Assembly (NCBI GenBank): GCA_004026145.2
Contig: CP034986.1
Span: 12,036,804-12,100,803, forward strand
Direction: 5' to 3'
Source of the DNA: Takifugu bimaculatus
Taxonomy: Eukaryota > Chordata > Actinopteri > Tetraodontiformes > Tetraodontidae
Length of the DNA: 64,000 nucleotides
Positions 49,166 through 63,029 of this stretch are shown in pieces (positions within the stretch are counted from its first letter, which is position 1; every line of letters starts with the position of its first letter). The position numbers were made by a program, and so were the translations under genes. A model generated the notes under the pieces. It did not search any database. It saw only the letters and a program-made list of their open reading frames with translations, and was not told where the DNA came from.

Positions 49166-51506
49166 ATGTTACATTTTCGGTCAACGGTAGTGCTCAGGGA
49201 GTTGTTTCAGAGCCAGCTGAAACGCCCTGTGACAGGCAGAGTCGGCGTTAAAGCGGCACCTGCAGCCTCCGCCGGCTTCAGCACCAGCGCCGCAGATGGG
49301 AGGTCGCCGGGAAGAGGGAGGGCATTCGCCGGGTGGAGAGTTCCAGCACATTTCACCAGAAGGCAGGGTGGGAGAGAATTTTGCACCAAAGGTGACGGAC
49401 AGAATGATGCCGCTAAGGACACTGAGAAGTGAGTAACGTCAAGCATAATCCATGGAAAAGTTAGCTGCTAGCGCCTCTGATTTAATAGACTGCGATCTAA
49501 ATTTCTGTGCAGATTACCGATGGCTGAAGTATGTGGCGTCGCACGGGAACCACACTTTTGGCTTTAATTCGAACGAATAAATATGTATTTGCCTATCTTA
49601 TGTATGCCGAATTCAAGACTTGATCCGAATAACACCTTTTGAATTGAACGCCATAGCGTTCGATCTATATATTTTGTCCTAAGCTAAAATCTCTTCGCTT
49701 GTGAGATTTCTTTATTGAAGTTCTGCGTCGTGGGGCTAACTAGCTAGCTTGTCCTGAATGCCTTGATGGAATGTTGAAAGTAGCCTCGGTGAGCATCTCT
49801 GCGGCAAAACAGAGGGAATGCAGTCACAAGTTACGAATGTTAGGGTGAGTAATGAATGATCGGTAAATACAGAGGATGGATCAGCCATTTACATCTATAA
49901 ATCCTCTTTATTTTATCACGTGACAGTCGTAGAAAGTATGTCGTGACTTGTCCGACAATGGAAGCATGCTGCGTGCACGCTGCATGCTCGTAACAAACTG
50001 CAGGGACACTGACCTTCGGTATTTTAAAATTCACTGAGGCTTTTTCAGCCTCTTTTTTACTCCGATGCAAACAATTTACCTGCGATCAAGATCTGTTTAG
50101 ATCTCTGCACCGGGTGAGTATTCATTAAATGTATGGTGAAGGTCACATATTTAGAGTAGAACTTGTAAAAATTCAATTGTTTGCTCTGTATGGTAAGAAC
50201 TGGTCACCACTATAACAGGCAATGGTAAATTATCATTAAGTGTGATCCATTTTAGTGTTGCTAGTTGAGCAGACATGGCTTTAAACTGAGGTATTGTTCA
50301 ACAGAGGTGAGGATCAGATCTCATCTCTGAATGTTATGTTATGTCATTAAGAGGTTAAAAGGGCCTCTCTGATTCAACTGCAATGCGAAGGATAATGATT
50401 CTTTGTTTGAAGTTGAAGACTGCTTCATAACATAAACAGCGATTGGACACGATATCGACGGTTGCATTTGCGGAGCCTGATCGGTCCTCGCTTTGCTGAA
50501 CCAGAGACCTGCTGTACTCGATAAAGTGAAGACAGATGCTGTTGTCACCAGCCGAGCATGTCTCATCTCTTCAGAGAGTTTCCTCCGTAGTAAAATGCCC
50601 CTGCAGACTGATTTCTTATTTTGTTCTCATTCCCAGGCAATTTTCTTCAGAGTTAAGACATGTTTGTCTGAACCCAAGAGACTAATTCTGGTCCCATCAA
50701 AACTCACTCTATTAGTACTGTTTTGGAACTGTAAGCAAGCTGCATTTGATGTTACATTCACCCAGGGTGAAAGTCCACAGACCTCATTTTACGCAGTTTC
50801 CACCAGGCTGAACAAAATGCCTCAATTAGCTTAATTAGCTTGCTTCTATTGCGCAACAAATCTGTATTTGTAAAATGAAAAGTATTGGTTGGGCAGAACA
50901 CCTGACATAGTTGATCCAGCCGTCAGTAGATGAGGCTGGTGCAACATGAATCAGGCTGGAAGATGCTTCATCTTTGGAATTCCCTGGAGTCCCGACAACC
51001 CTCGGGCTCAGCGCCGTCGTGGTTACGAGGGTCCCAAGGCTGCGCTGCGTCTAATAAGGGGTTAAACATGTTAGCAGTGCAGGGAGCTTTTCTCGCCCAC
51101 GTCAAACGTTACGGCGTTTTTGCACCAAAGCTTGGATTCTGGCATCCTGCCCAGTACTTGTCGGGGCCTCCAGGAGCACGAATGCCTCGAACGGACAGAT
51201 TTGAGGAGCACCGCCTCTCAACACGCCCGATTTAACGTCTGCCTTCCCGCCTCCAAAGCCAATTTACCACGACATCTGTGAGAGTGTGAATGCCGAATTA
51301 TCGATTGAATAAATTTGGCGGGCAGTGGAGAGGACTCTATTCTGATAAAGCATCAGCTCACTGATAACGGCTTACATGGTAATCAATAGAGTGCTGTGGG
51401 GAAAGATGGCACGATCAAAAAGGCGGTAATGGTATCTCATTTGAAAGTTTTTTTAATAACCTTTAACCGCTTTGTCTTTTCCACAACTGTACAGATTGGT
51501 TTCACC

Positions 51507-51564
<58 letters not shown>

Positions 51565-52685
51565 GGTGGCCGATTGATGAATCACCACAAATCTATTTAT
51601 TAAAATATTTTCCAGTGCTTCAATCACAAGATGAATAATCAAACATTAAAATCATTAAAGCTTGAATCGTGTCAGTGTGAGAAAATAACCTTATCTTTGC
51701 AAGTGGGTTTCCAGTGGCTTAGACCCACGAATCAGGAAGTTTACAGGAAGGAAAGACTGATGGTGTTTACAGTTCTCAAAGTCGTTGATTCATAAAATCA
51801 AAATGCAGCCAAAGAGTCACAGGAATTATTCTGAAGCTGACCATCTTCACGTGAGGTGGTGAAAACACTGGCGCCCAACTGGAGGTTGTTCACGCTCTAA
51901 ACTCGGGCTAGTTCTGTGAGGCTCCTGTTTATTTACGTGCTAGTTGTGTAGCGAGCGCTGAACTCTGAAGTTACACTGATGTTTCTGTGTTTTCGCCCCT
52001 CGGGATGTAAATTATCCCGAGCCGCTCCACAATTGTGCTATTTTTATCTGTTGACCTTGAAAAGCATTCACAGGCAGAAGCGAGTGCACGAGAATGTGAG
52101 GTAGATTAATGAGTCCAGATGTTTTAACGACCGCTAATCGTCAGCTGATATCGCTCCAGAGGTGGAACACAACCATGTTCCTGTTACTCACCATTCTACC
52201 AGACAGCATTGGTGCCGTTTCCTAATCTGAAACTATTTAAAGGAATAAAATAGAATAAAAATGACATAAATTCAAAATTATTTAATTATTGAAATTCAGA
52301 CACAGACCAGGTTTGTTTTTGTTCGTGTACTTGTGCTTGTTGTCCATGAATCTGATGTTATTGTGATTTTATTTTTTAAATATAGACGCTCTGATGTGTT
52401 CATGCTGAACTGTAAATGTCATTTTCACTGTTACTAATGCAGTGTTATTCCCTCTGCACACTCTCTCCTTATTGTTGATCTGCTTGCTTTGCATTTGTAA
52501 GTATCTTAAGTTACTATTGTTGATTTATTTATTTTTTTCTTACTTGTTTCTTTGTTTCCCTGTAGACGTAGAGATTTTTCTGCAGAAAACCAAAACCACC
52601 CGACTTCTTTACCTCACTTCCTCTCAGCAGTTTGGCTTGAATCCCCTCCCTTCTACCTCACCTCAATCTATCCCTCCCTCCCTTC

Positions 52686-52717
<32 letters not shown>

Positions 52718-53512
52718 TTGACCTTTATTAATGCAGCCACACATGAAAAGGCTGCAACAGTAAGTTTATGCATGACACTTATAAATCCAGCGGGAGAAAA
52801 AGGGTCAAGTATCAAAAGACGGACAAAAAGCTTAAATATTGGTAATTCATTAAGTGGTGTTTTCATCCTGTATGAGGTTAAGAAATGTTTTAACCATCAG
52901 TCTTGCAATTTTTAAAATATATACATTTTTCTGATTCTTGTTGACATGTCTGATATCTTCTTGGACATCGCAGGATACAAATATAGCTTTTATTTTTTGC
53001 AATGCCTAAAGCTGTACGTCCAGCCATCTTCCCCGAGCACAAACATCATGTCCCATCAAGCACTGCGGGCCCCCAGAGCATTGAACAAATCCAATTTGCT
53101 CTCATTATCATTCATAACAGAGAACCTGCTGTCAGCTCATCCCCTCCTAACACACACACTACTAACGTTCCTCTCAGAGACGACGTGGCGTAGAAGCCCT
53201 GCTGAGAATACCAGCCAGGCTGTAGTACCAGATGAGGGAAACCATCAGGCATGTTTCATTTGGCGGTTGCCAAGGGACTCGAACGTTACTGCAGATTACA
53301 GAATAGAGCCGATCAGACAGTGGAAGAATTTCAATAATGAATGAAAAGGAATTTTTTACAAGTCTTTGTGTGGGAGAGAAGAAGTTATTTTAAATTTACT
53401 CTTCAAATCAGGCTGATCTATTTTTAAACGGCAGGTTCAGCCACTGTCGGAGTCGGAGTTGGCAACCAGTCATGATGGTTGACAGACTGGTGTAATTTAG
53501 ATCTTCTGTAGT

Positions 53513-53556
<44 letters not shown>

Positions 53557-56500
53557 GAATCACTTCTCTCCCAAACTTAACTAAAACATTTTTCTTTTTT
53601 ATAATAAGTTTAACTTAATTTACAGAAGCAGGCAGTATGAACCCATATTAAATCTGTATTAATGCAAAGTTTAATTCCTACCAGATGGTTTCAGATCATA
53701 TTAGCCTACTTGCGAATCGCTCTTTTTTTTCTTTTTTTTTTAAATAAAAATTCCTGGCTGGTGTTCCAGTAGAGTTTACTTTACAGTGGCCTGCAATAAC
53801 CTGTGGAAAAGAGCATTTTCACAGGTTACAACACTGCTGAGGTCATTGTGAGGTCACCACAATATTAAACTTATTACTCACAGCTTCTCCTTTACAGTAG
53901 TACCTTTATTTACCTCTGCTGCAGTTAGTTTTATTTTAATGTGATGTTATTTCCTCAATTTCCCATGTTTAATTTGCTCTCCTGCAGGAGAAGGAAGGCA
54001 GGCATCCTGCCCAGTCTGGAGGACCTGCTCTTCTACACCATCGCAGAGGGCCAGGATAAAATCCCAGCGCACAAGTTCACCACAGTGAGTCCATCAACTG
54101 CTGCTGTAGTCTCAGTCTGGTTAATTAGGATTTATGTAGCACGATAAAACAGCTTCTGCAGTAGGATTAATGTCAGACTGGCTGCTAGTCAGTGAACCAG
54201 TGCTGCAGAAACACGTCACACCTCCTAGCTTCATCGATTTCCTCTCATGTTGTCTTAATCAATCCCTGGCAGGCTCTTAAATCAACGGGACTTCGCACGG
54301 GAGACCCTCGTCTGAAAGAATGTATGGAGATGCTGAAGGTGACATTGAAGACAACCTCTGATGGAGCGCTGGACCGGCATCTCTTCAAAAAGTGGGTGTT
54401 TATTTTTGGAAAATGGAAGATGATTTTTCCTCCCTGCATTGCCTTGGAAACAGCACACATTTTCCAATGTCTTGAAAGGTCTTGCAGATTAGAAATTTGC
54501 AGTTTTCATCGATGAACTTGAGCATACTTACACAATTTCATTTAGTTGTGGAAAATGCAAAATGGAAACATGATTTATTGGAACATCGTGCTGCTGTGTG
54601 TCCTTGCAGCAGAAAAAGGTCACAGCGGGTCTTCAATTATTGAGGCAACGTGAGTGCCTCTGCAAGGTTTCCATTCAGCTGAATCACGGCAGTCCTCCTC
54701 AGATTAGAACACAGACAATAAAATGATCAATCCCGTCACTAATTGATGCTTTCCATGCTACAGTCTGACAGCCGATGTGTGTAGAGCTTGTGTTTTCTGC
54801 TGTTGTGGTCTGGTGTCTTCAGGATGGCTCAGGGATGTTTAACATCACCCAGCACCCCTGGGACCTCCACAGCATCTTTTACATGTAGTTGTTCTTCACA
54901 GTTCTCAGAAGTGTTCAGAGGACGGGGGTTTATGTTGTAATCAGAACCCACTGGCACTGCTGAATGTATGACCCCCCACGGTAAACAATACTGAGACAGC
55001 CTGCAAGGATGCAGCGTGGTGAGTCGGGGCATATGACAGCCCAGCAGGAAGCAGCACCACAACCACCTCCACCCCCCACCTCTTCACTGGCTAGCATCCG
55101 TCACATCCGCTCCCGGGGCTTATTTATAGAGCAGGCATGCGAGTGGGCGGTGGAATGTAGCGTGTTAGCCTCGCAGGGATCCCATGCTACAGGGATTAGA
55201 CGGGTTTGTTGCCGTGCTGCAGAAGCTTTTACCTGAGTGCCCAATCATTACTGCTGGGTGCTCCTGAATCACTGAATCACTCACAGAGGTGTGAGTTGAG
55301 GTGATCAGCCTTAACTCGCCCGCCCCGAGTGAGAACGACTCCCACAGCACAAAGCTGAATCTTTTGGATTGTTTCCTCTCCTAGATGTGTTCAGAGCAAC
55401 ATCGTTCTGCTCACCCAGGCCTTCAGGAAGAAGTTTGTTATCCCAGACTTCCAGTCCTTTTGCGCCCACATTGATGACCTCTATGACACTGCCAAAAACC
55501 TGTCTGGAGGTCAGGTGAGTGACGGTTGCTGTTGTAAATACTAAACAGAGCCAACACACGTTTCCCTCAAAAACATGCTTTCACTTTTCATTGTGTTATT
55601 TACATCCCAGGTGGCAGACTACATTCCTCAGCTGGCCCGATTCAGCCCAGATCTGTGGGGCGTCGCCCTGTGCACCGTAGATGGACAGAGGTACCCCTGA
55701 CAGAGCTGCTTGTTTGTATTGTATTTATGCATTCACAAGGTTCTGGTTGTTGACTCTTCACTTCCAAAAGAAACGCTGGGTCTCACTGACCCGTTTACAC
55801 TTAATTCTGGTATAAATCTGCACAGGAATTCACTAAACTCTGATTCGGACACAAAATAAAAGAAATGCCGAGGATTCAAAGGTGTTCGTCTGTTTGTGTC
55901 TTCCAGGCACACTGTTGGCGACACCAAGGTTCCATTCTGCCTGCAGTCTTGTGTGAAACCTCTGAAATACGCCGTCGCCGTACACGACCATGGCACGGAG
56001 TACGTGCACCGTTTCATCGGCAAAGAGCCCAGCGGCCTGCGCTTCAACAAGCTGTTCCTGAATGAAGACGGTCAGAAAAAGACTCCAGTCGCATCTATCA
56101 CACACTCACAGCCAAGATCAGGATGTGACACGCTCAGCGTGACAGGGCCAGCTCCTGGTCTGGTTGCCATGGCGATGTGTTCAATTATTAATGAGGGGAC
56201 TTAACAGCAGAGTAGAACAGGCGCAACAGAACTGCTGTTGTTTTTGAAGAATGGCGTAAATATTCCACCCTCTTCATTTTCAGTTAGTATTTCAGCGTCC
56301 CAGGCCGCTGGATAAGAAGATTATTTCACAGACAGGAAGTGATGTAACGCTTTTAGTAGCGCAGCTGTTGCACAGCTCCGCCATAAACACGCATAAATGG
56401 CCATTTAATTCCCTTGATTTTTGTTTTGTGTCCCACAGACAAACCACACAACCCCATGGTTAATGCCGGCGCCATCGTCTGTACCTCCCTCATCAAGGTA

Positions 56501-59500
56501 CGCTGCAGTTACAGGTCCCAGCTAAAAATAGAGTTCGGAGATGGAGATTCATAAAAAGCTCATTTAGGATTTTCTTCATTCATACTCTTGGTTTGGACTG
56601 CAGCACTCAAGTGTAGTAAAGTTGCCTCCAAATAGAAATGATGTGAAATGGAATTATAATCTGTAGATGTAGAGATTATGGCATAATCACAGTGGATTTG
56701 GTTGAAAGCAGCATCTCTCTCTCTTTCTCTCTCTGGAGTGGGTGGAGGTGGATATCAGGTCCACCACCTCGATAAATAGTAGATTACACATGAGCGCCAC
56801 CTGCTGGCCGCATAAATATAAGCGAGGACCTGGAAGGCTTCTTTGAATAATTGTTATAATTACAGTCACAGGATCCCTTGAGAGAGGATCTGCTATTATA
56901 TTTGTCTTGTGCTTGTTAGTCGCCTTTAAAAAAAATCCCAACAGTGTTGTTACAACCCTGAGGGTTGTGTTGTGCAAGACATGTAGTTCAGGATCTTATT
57001 GACCTACACATTTCAGTTTAATTAAAACAAAAGGCACCACAGCATATAATGCAGCTTTGAGAGTAGAAATTAATGCTGCTTAATCCTCAGAATAATGTTT
57101 TGTTTTTGTTTTTTTAATTAACATGACTCCAGTTGGATGAGGAATCATCCAGCATCTTTAATCACATTCACATCATACAGAAATGATGTCCAGGAAGGGA
57201 AAATAAATCAATATGAGGAAGATTTTCCTTTAAATTTAATTTGTTTTCAGGGATAATACAGTAAAAATGAATTTGACTTGGACCACACATCCTGTCCATC
57301 ATTTCTGCACGTGCCAGCCAATCCTTGCTCTCCTTTTAATATGCCAGCCAATCATTTTAGAGATTTCTGAATGAAGCTTATCATTTCCATTAGTGGGAAT
57401 AATCTCCTGAAGGGACTGTGTGCATGCACCTTTTCAAGGCTCGTTGTGTGGTTTATTGTGTTGTTGCATATTTTACAGCATTAGGATCTTTGGGAAATTA
57501 TGACCACTGCAACAGGTCAATGACGTTGGTAATTTTTCCTTTTTAATTATTATTTTTTCCCTCTTCTGTCTGGATCTGTGACAAGCTTTTAGCCTTGGCA
57601 CGGCTGTTTATGAATGTTTAAATGCTCTAATTTCACCTGCATTCTCCAGAACTGTTTATACGTCTGAATTATAAACAGTACAGTTACAGCTCAACGCAAA
57701 CTCTGGTTTTACGTCATGCTCCATTATCCTCCAGACAGGAACCTCTCAGCTTTATTTTAGTCATGTTTCTGTTGTATTCTGAGATGAAACCTGAGTTTCT
57801 TTGATCTAATCAATCATCCATTTGAACCAGAGATGAGAATAAGTTGAGGTGCCGCATTCGTTTATAATTCAAGTATTTTCTCACTGCAAATCACGAGAAA
57901 GCATTTCCAGTTTAAACCTGGTGGTGCTTAATCTGCAGAATCATCCTAAAAACAACATAAACAATTTTAAACTGGAAAATATTTAGTTTTTTGTTCAAAA
58001 GAACATCTTTTCCAGTCTGTCTCTATGTTACCTGTTATTGATCCAGTGATTTGCCGTGGGAATATGCCTAAAATAGCAGGAATAATTAAATCAACATCAT
58101 TGAATGCAGGTAATTTAAATCTTATCTAATAGCTTTTGATGATTATCTAAACACTAACTGAAAACACATCAGTGGGCAAATTATTACAAATAATGAAAAG
58201 GAATAATGACCCAATCATATCATTAATTGAACTTATTTAAAATTCGTTCATTCCAAATTGCTAAATACAAATTGCTAATACATATACAGAATTTTCTGTA
58301 TGTAATTTGAACACTGGACTGATTAGTTGACCCAGTTATCAGCTGCATTAACTTCATTTCTGTCATTCTCTCACCCTTGATGTACAGTTCAGTTTTTTCT
58401 GTAATAATTTAAGAATTTTTGCAGATTTTTTCCCATCTCCTTCATCTCTAGTCGCCCCCACCCCCCCAAATCTTAACTCATTGATCAGTTTGATTGATCC
58501 CATAACTGATGATGTGTAGTGATAAAAGGTTGCACAGTTTTTTAGTGCCATCTCAAAACATAGATGTATTAACAGTAGCATTAATGTGGAGTGGTTGATA
58601 AATGCTAGTAGTGAAATGTAAAATCGTGATTGATCTCGTAATTTTGTGTTTCAGCAAGGAGCGAGCAATGCAGAAAAATTTGATTATGTGAGTATCGTTG
58701 ATGCTTTTTTATTCTTCCTAATTACCAAAAGTCATGGCACTTTGCTCGTTTACTTTGCTTTCTGTAAATAAATCGCAATCCATCTTACTGTAATGCACAG
58801 CACCAGTTACAGTCAGGTCAGAAGATCACTATCTTTGTCTTTTAAAGGTCATGAACTTCATGAACAAACTGGCAGGAAATGAGTACGTGGGCTTCAGCAA
58901 CGCCACGTGAGTGCGGATCAAACGCATCCATAATTTATGTGTTTATGGAAGCGGTCGTGACCTTTCTGAGAAGTTCATGTGCAGCATCGGCTGAGTCATG
59001 ATGTTTTTCCGTCCCAGTTTCCAGTCGGAGCGAGAGTCCGGAGACAGAAACTTTGCCATCGGCTACTACCTGAAGGAAAAAAAGGTGCGGGCTACGGCTT
59101 CATTCTCCAAATGAAAAGATAAATGATTGCAAAATTTAATGGTTATTCTGTATTTGAGTGATGATGATGATGATTTTATTGTCTTTTCAGTGTTTTCCAG
59201 AAGGAACAGACATGACCTCCATCCTTGATTTCTACTTCCAGGTAAAGTTAAAAAAACAAAACTTTTTTTTACCTGAACGGCCCGGCTTCCGTCGCTCTTC
59301 TGTGTTTAACGAGTTAGTATTTCCTGCCCCTCCTCATTAGCTGTGCTCCATCGAGGTGACCTGCGAGAGCGCCAGCGTCATGGCGGCTACTTTAGCCAAC
59401 GGCGGCTTCTGCCCCATCACAGGCGAGCGCGTGCTGAGCCCCGAGGCGGTGCGAAACACTCTGAGCCTGATGCACTCCTGCGGCATGTATGACTTCTCTG

Positions 59501-61247
59501 GCCAGTTCGCCTTCCATGTCAGTTTCCGTCGCCGTCGCTCCTTCTTCATGCAAACACGTCAGACTTCCGGTTATTGATTTGTCCTTTGTCTCTTCCAGGT
59601 CGGGCTTCCTGCTAAATCCGGCGTCGCTGGCGGGATTCTGCTGGTTGTTCCCAATGTGATGGGCATCATGTGCTGGTCCCCTCCACTTGACAAGCTGGGC
59701 AACAGTGTCAGAGGCATCCAGTTCTGCACAGTAAACGCCACTTCTCCAATCTGTCCTCAGTTTTAGCCATCAAAAATATTTTATTGTTAAAACTGTAGAA
59801 AAACTGTGGTTTCCTCTTTTCAGGACCTGGTTTCTCTGTGTAACTTCCACAACTATGATAATCTGAGACACTTTGCTAAAAAACTGGATCCACGACGGGA
59901 GGGAGGCGACCAGAGGGTCAGACTTCATTTCCTAATCTCCATCCTACTTCCCCTCCATCTCTTTCTCCCCTTAACTTCTTCCTCCTCACTTGCTCTTAGG
60001 TTTATATTTAGCATTAAACCTGACTCTCATGGGGTAGATCACTCAGTACATATACCTGCACAGTTTAATTGAGCCATGCTCAAAAGTGGACTTTGGCATC
60101 TCGTCGGAATTCCTTCTGTGTCCCAGTTTAAATGCAAAGGAGAAAAATCAGTTAACAGACGGGAACATGTCCTCCTCAGCAGTAGGTTGCGATACGTGTG
60201 TTTAATACAGCCCCTTTTCCAGTCCCTACCTTGTCATGTAATACACCTTTAAAACACTCGGAGTCAGGTGGCACGCCAGCAACAGCGGGAAGATAGACAA
60301 TAATACAGCTTTGTCCATTTCATACAAAATGTATGTGTTATTTATTGTGCAGAGAAGGTGCACGCTCTCCCTCGGTGCCGCCTTTACTGACCAGATTTCT
60401 TAGCTGTTTTAGTTCCAGGCATTGTATAGTGTGATTGCGAGGGTAAGGCCTATACGTTCCGGAGCAAATCGATCTCTAATCCCATTAGCTGTGTGTCTTA
60501 GTCGCTTACGGAGAGCTCCCACATCAGTCGGACTGGCACCTTTACATGCGTTTCAGTTGTCAAGCTACAGTTGGATTTAGGCAGTAATTCATTTTTTTAA
60601 GTGTTGTGTAAAGCTACTGTTTGTTAGTTGGCCTAACAACCTTCTGCGCTCACTGTCTTCAAGCTTGTAAATTACATTTTAGGTAACAGCGCTGTTTAGT
60701 GGGAAGTAGTGGTACAGCCGTTTTCATTTCTGGCTTGATATTGTATTTATTTGTTTAGTTTTTCATTGGTTTTGATTAGTGATTTGATGATTAGTGATTT
60801 GATGATTTTTTTAAAAAAAAAATCTTTTGTTATTTGTGTTTCAGGTGAAGTCGGTCATCAATCTTCTGTTTGCTGCCTACACTGGAGACGTCTCTGCCTT
60901 GAGGAGGTGACTTTACCCGGCAATATTTACAATAACAAGTGTCTCTTCTCATTGCTGTCTGCTAAACAACAACTTTAGCATTTACTAATACGTAATATAA
61001 ATGCTATTCAGGTTTGCCTTGTCATCCATGGACATGGAGCAGAGGGACTACGACTCAAGGACGGCCCTGCATGTGGCTGCTGCTGAAGGTAAAAAACAAT
61101 CTGAAAAATGAAAGGCAGATAAATATTAAATAGAAGTCCATTTTTGGAGGGCCTGAGTGGTCTGGGCATGCTTCACCATAGCTAAACTATGTAGGCAGTA
61201 AGTGTGTTAGATACTGAGGATCATTTTCAACATGATTCTGATTATGT

Positions 61248-61286
<39 letters not shown>

Positions 61287-61591
61287 CAGGACATGCTGAG
61301 GTGGTTCGTTTCCTTCTGGAGGCCTGCAAAGTCAACCCAGTGCCCAGAGACAGGTACCTTAATGGATCCTAACGTATTTCATTGTAGTAGTGAAGAATTG
61401 GCAGGTCCTTGAAGGCACCACTGACCTTTTCCCTCTTTTGTAGGTGGGGAAACACACCCATGGATGAAGCGGTTCACTTCGGACACCACGACGTGGTGAC
61501 CATACTCCAAGACTACCACAACAAGTACAGCCCCCAGGAGCCGGCCACTGACAAGCAGAGCGCAGAGAAGAACCTGGACGGTATGCTGTGA
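49166..61591 (+). CDS. gls: Mitochondrial glutaminase, kidney-type (KGA form)
   Basis: Hydrolyses glutamine to glutamate and ammonia in mitochondria. Eighteen exons: 49166-49428, 53988-54084, 54273-54391, 55385-55514, 55611-55690, 55907-56070, 56439-56497, 58655-58687, 58848-58906, 59018-59084, 59191-59241, 59341-59517, 59599-59730, 59824-59916, 60845-60906, 61012-61088, 61290-61353, 61444-61591 (TGA). They sum in phase to 624 residues; human KGA has 669 and differs mainly at the N-terminus. Residues 1-87 are Arg/Ala/Ser-rich, as expected for a targeting peptide. The catalytic Ser and Lys are in QSCVKPLKY. Active-site motifs YIPQLA, MVNAGAI, SERESGDRN, DFYFQ, GMYDFSG and KSGVAGG are all present, as is the LFL loop of the allosteric pocket. 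The C-terminus has ankyrin repeats (SRTALHVAAAEGHAEVVRFLL, NTPMDEAVHFGHHDV). No frame breaks. Confidence 0.97.
51507..51564. repeat. (ATT)n trinucleotide microsatellite
   Basis: About 19 ATT units in gls intron 1; the poly-Tyr ORF across it is an artefact. Confidence 0.97.
53517..53551. repeat. (CA)n microsatellite
   Basis: About 17 CA units in gls intron 1. Confidence 0.95.
56498..58654 (+). other. gls intron 7
   Basis: A 2.2-kb AT-rich intron with a CTCF-like motif at 56794-56807 and no other recognised feature. Confidence 0.85.
56794..56807 (-). promoter_or_regulatory. CTCF-like motif
   Basis: The reverse complement reads CCAGCAGGTGGCGC, the classic core. Confidence 0.45.
61249..61284 (+). 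repeat. (GT)18 repeat abutting gls exon 17 acceptor
   Basis: Eighteen perfect GT units run to 61284, then TTCAG, then exon 17 at 61290. The repeat replaces the usual polypyrimidine tract of this acceptor. Confidence 0.95.
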
Positions 61592-62820
61592 TGAGAAACT
61601 CTGAACAAACTCTACAGTCCTCGTTAAGACTGGAGACAGTCACCGTCCACCTGATGTGAAAACTCGGTATTGTGTGTGTAGGTGTTTTGTACTTTATAGA
61701 TGTTTGTTCTTTCCGTTTGTCCTTCTGCACTGCATCATCAGATTTGTAGCTTTGTAGGTTGCGACAGGCTGCCCGTTGAATGCTGGGTAAATTCAGCTGT
61801 GGCGGCCCAGCCGAGGAATGGTTTTACTTTTGGTGGAATGTATCTTCCCCCAAACACTTGTTGGCGTGTGTGTGTGTTTGTCTTAAGATAAGCTGTACAT
61901 TGGTGTGTGTGTGTGTGTGTGTGCGTGCGTGAGGGTTATTTAGTGTAAACACTTACAGATGTATAAATGTAGTTATCAATCATCTCTAATGGAGAAAGTT
62001 CTCAGTTCGTTATTCACTTGTGATTTCACTTGATCACAGTTTAGAAGACTAATTATTCTTTAAGTGTTAAATATTAAGCTTAAAAAGGTAAACACAAGCT
62101 CAAAGCTTTATTTGTTTTGCTTTTTTTTTTTTTTTACCCCAAAAGTTATTTTCTTTTATTGTGGTTCTGGATGGTCTGGTATTTATTTTAATTATGTGAA
62201 ACAACAATAATGTAAGCGAGTGAGCCAAAGTTTTGTTTGCTTCCTGATTATTGAGAGAAAAATCGCGTGACCCTGCATGCACCCATCATAGCCTGAGGAA
62301 GGGTCGGTCCAGGCTGTCACAGTTCGTTCTCCTAAAGCTCAAGATGTCAGTGAGTCTGTGGACACATTAATTACACAGCAGGAGCTTTATAATGTTCTTT
62401 ATTTACAGTGAGGGGAGGAAAACTAGCAACTTTGTTTCCTCTGCATTCAGCTCATTTCCTCAGAAGTTCTGTGTGTTTTTGGCATCAGAGATATTAACAA
62501 TCCACATTATCCAAATATTTTACCCAAAGGTGGGAACATTTAGGCCTCGGATCAGGATCAGTTCTAAATTAATTTTCTGGACTGAAAAGAAGCACAAATT
62601 GAAGCAAGTGAAGTTAGCAATAGTAAAGCTTTGATTGTAGGTAGAAATGATCCTGACCTCTGCTTACTCAGCCGATCTGATCCGATCTGCTCTGGAAGTA
62701 TTCTGAATGTAATCGGTGTCGTTTCGTTTATTCGCGTGTATCTTATGCGGAGTGTAGCAGCTCAAATATTTATTCACAGATTTAACCTTTAATAAAAGAT
62801 TTTAAACTCTACTTGGTGCT
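61592..62820 (+). other. gls 3' untranslated region
   Basis: From the stop codon to AATAAA at 62791-62796. It contains an imperfect GT run at about 61898-61930 and a T-rich tract at 62121-62135. No coding potential. Confidence 0.7.
62791..62796 (+). terminator. gls polyadenylation signal (probable)
   Basis: AATAAA about 1.2 kb after the gls stop, followed by TTTT-rich sequence. Confidence 0.6.
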
Positions 62821-62933
62821 CTGAGGTTTTTATTTGTATGAAAGAGAAATCCCCCGACACGAAGGAGGAATAGGAGATGCTGCTGCTGCTGCTGACTGGT
62901 TTTCATAAAGGCATGTGACTAAATTACAAGTGC

Positions 62934-62939
62934 TTTATT
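62934..62939 (-). terminator. stat1 polyadenylation signal (probable)
   Basis: TTTATT on the plus strand is AATAAA on the minus strand, about 90 bases after the proposed stat1 stop. A second candidate is at 62829-62834. Confidence 0.55.
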
Positions 62940-63029
62940 GATGATTGACAGCCGGAGTAACAATATGAGTATTAACATAAATTAACTTTAAAAAGATACT
63001 TAGGTGGTGTGGGGAAAACTCTGAGGCTT

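Larger units (their letters stand above)
49429..53987 (+). other. gls intron 1
   Basis: A 4.6-kb intron between the targeting-peptide exon and the first catalytic-region exon. It contains an (ATT)n run at 51507-51564 and CA runs at 52688-52712 and 53517-53551. No gene recognised inside it. Confidence 0.85.
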
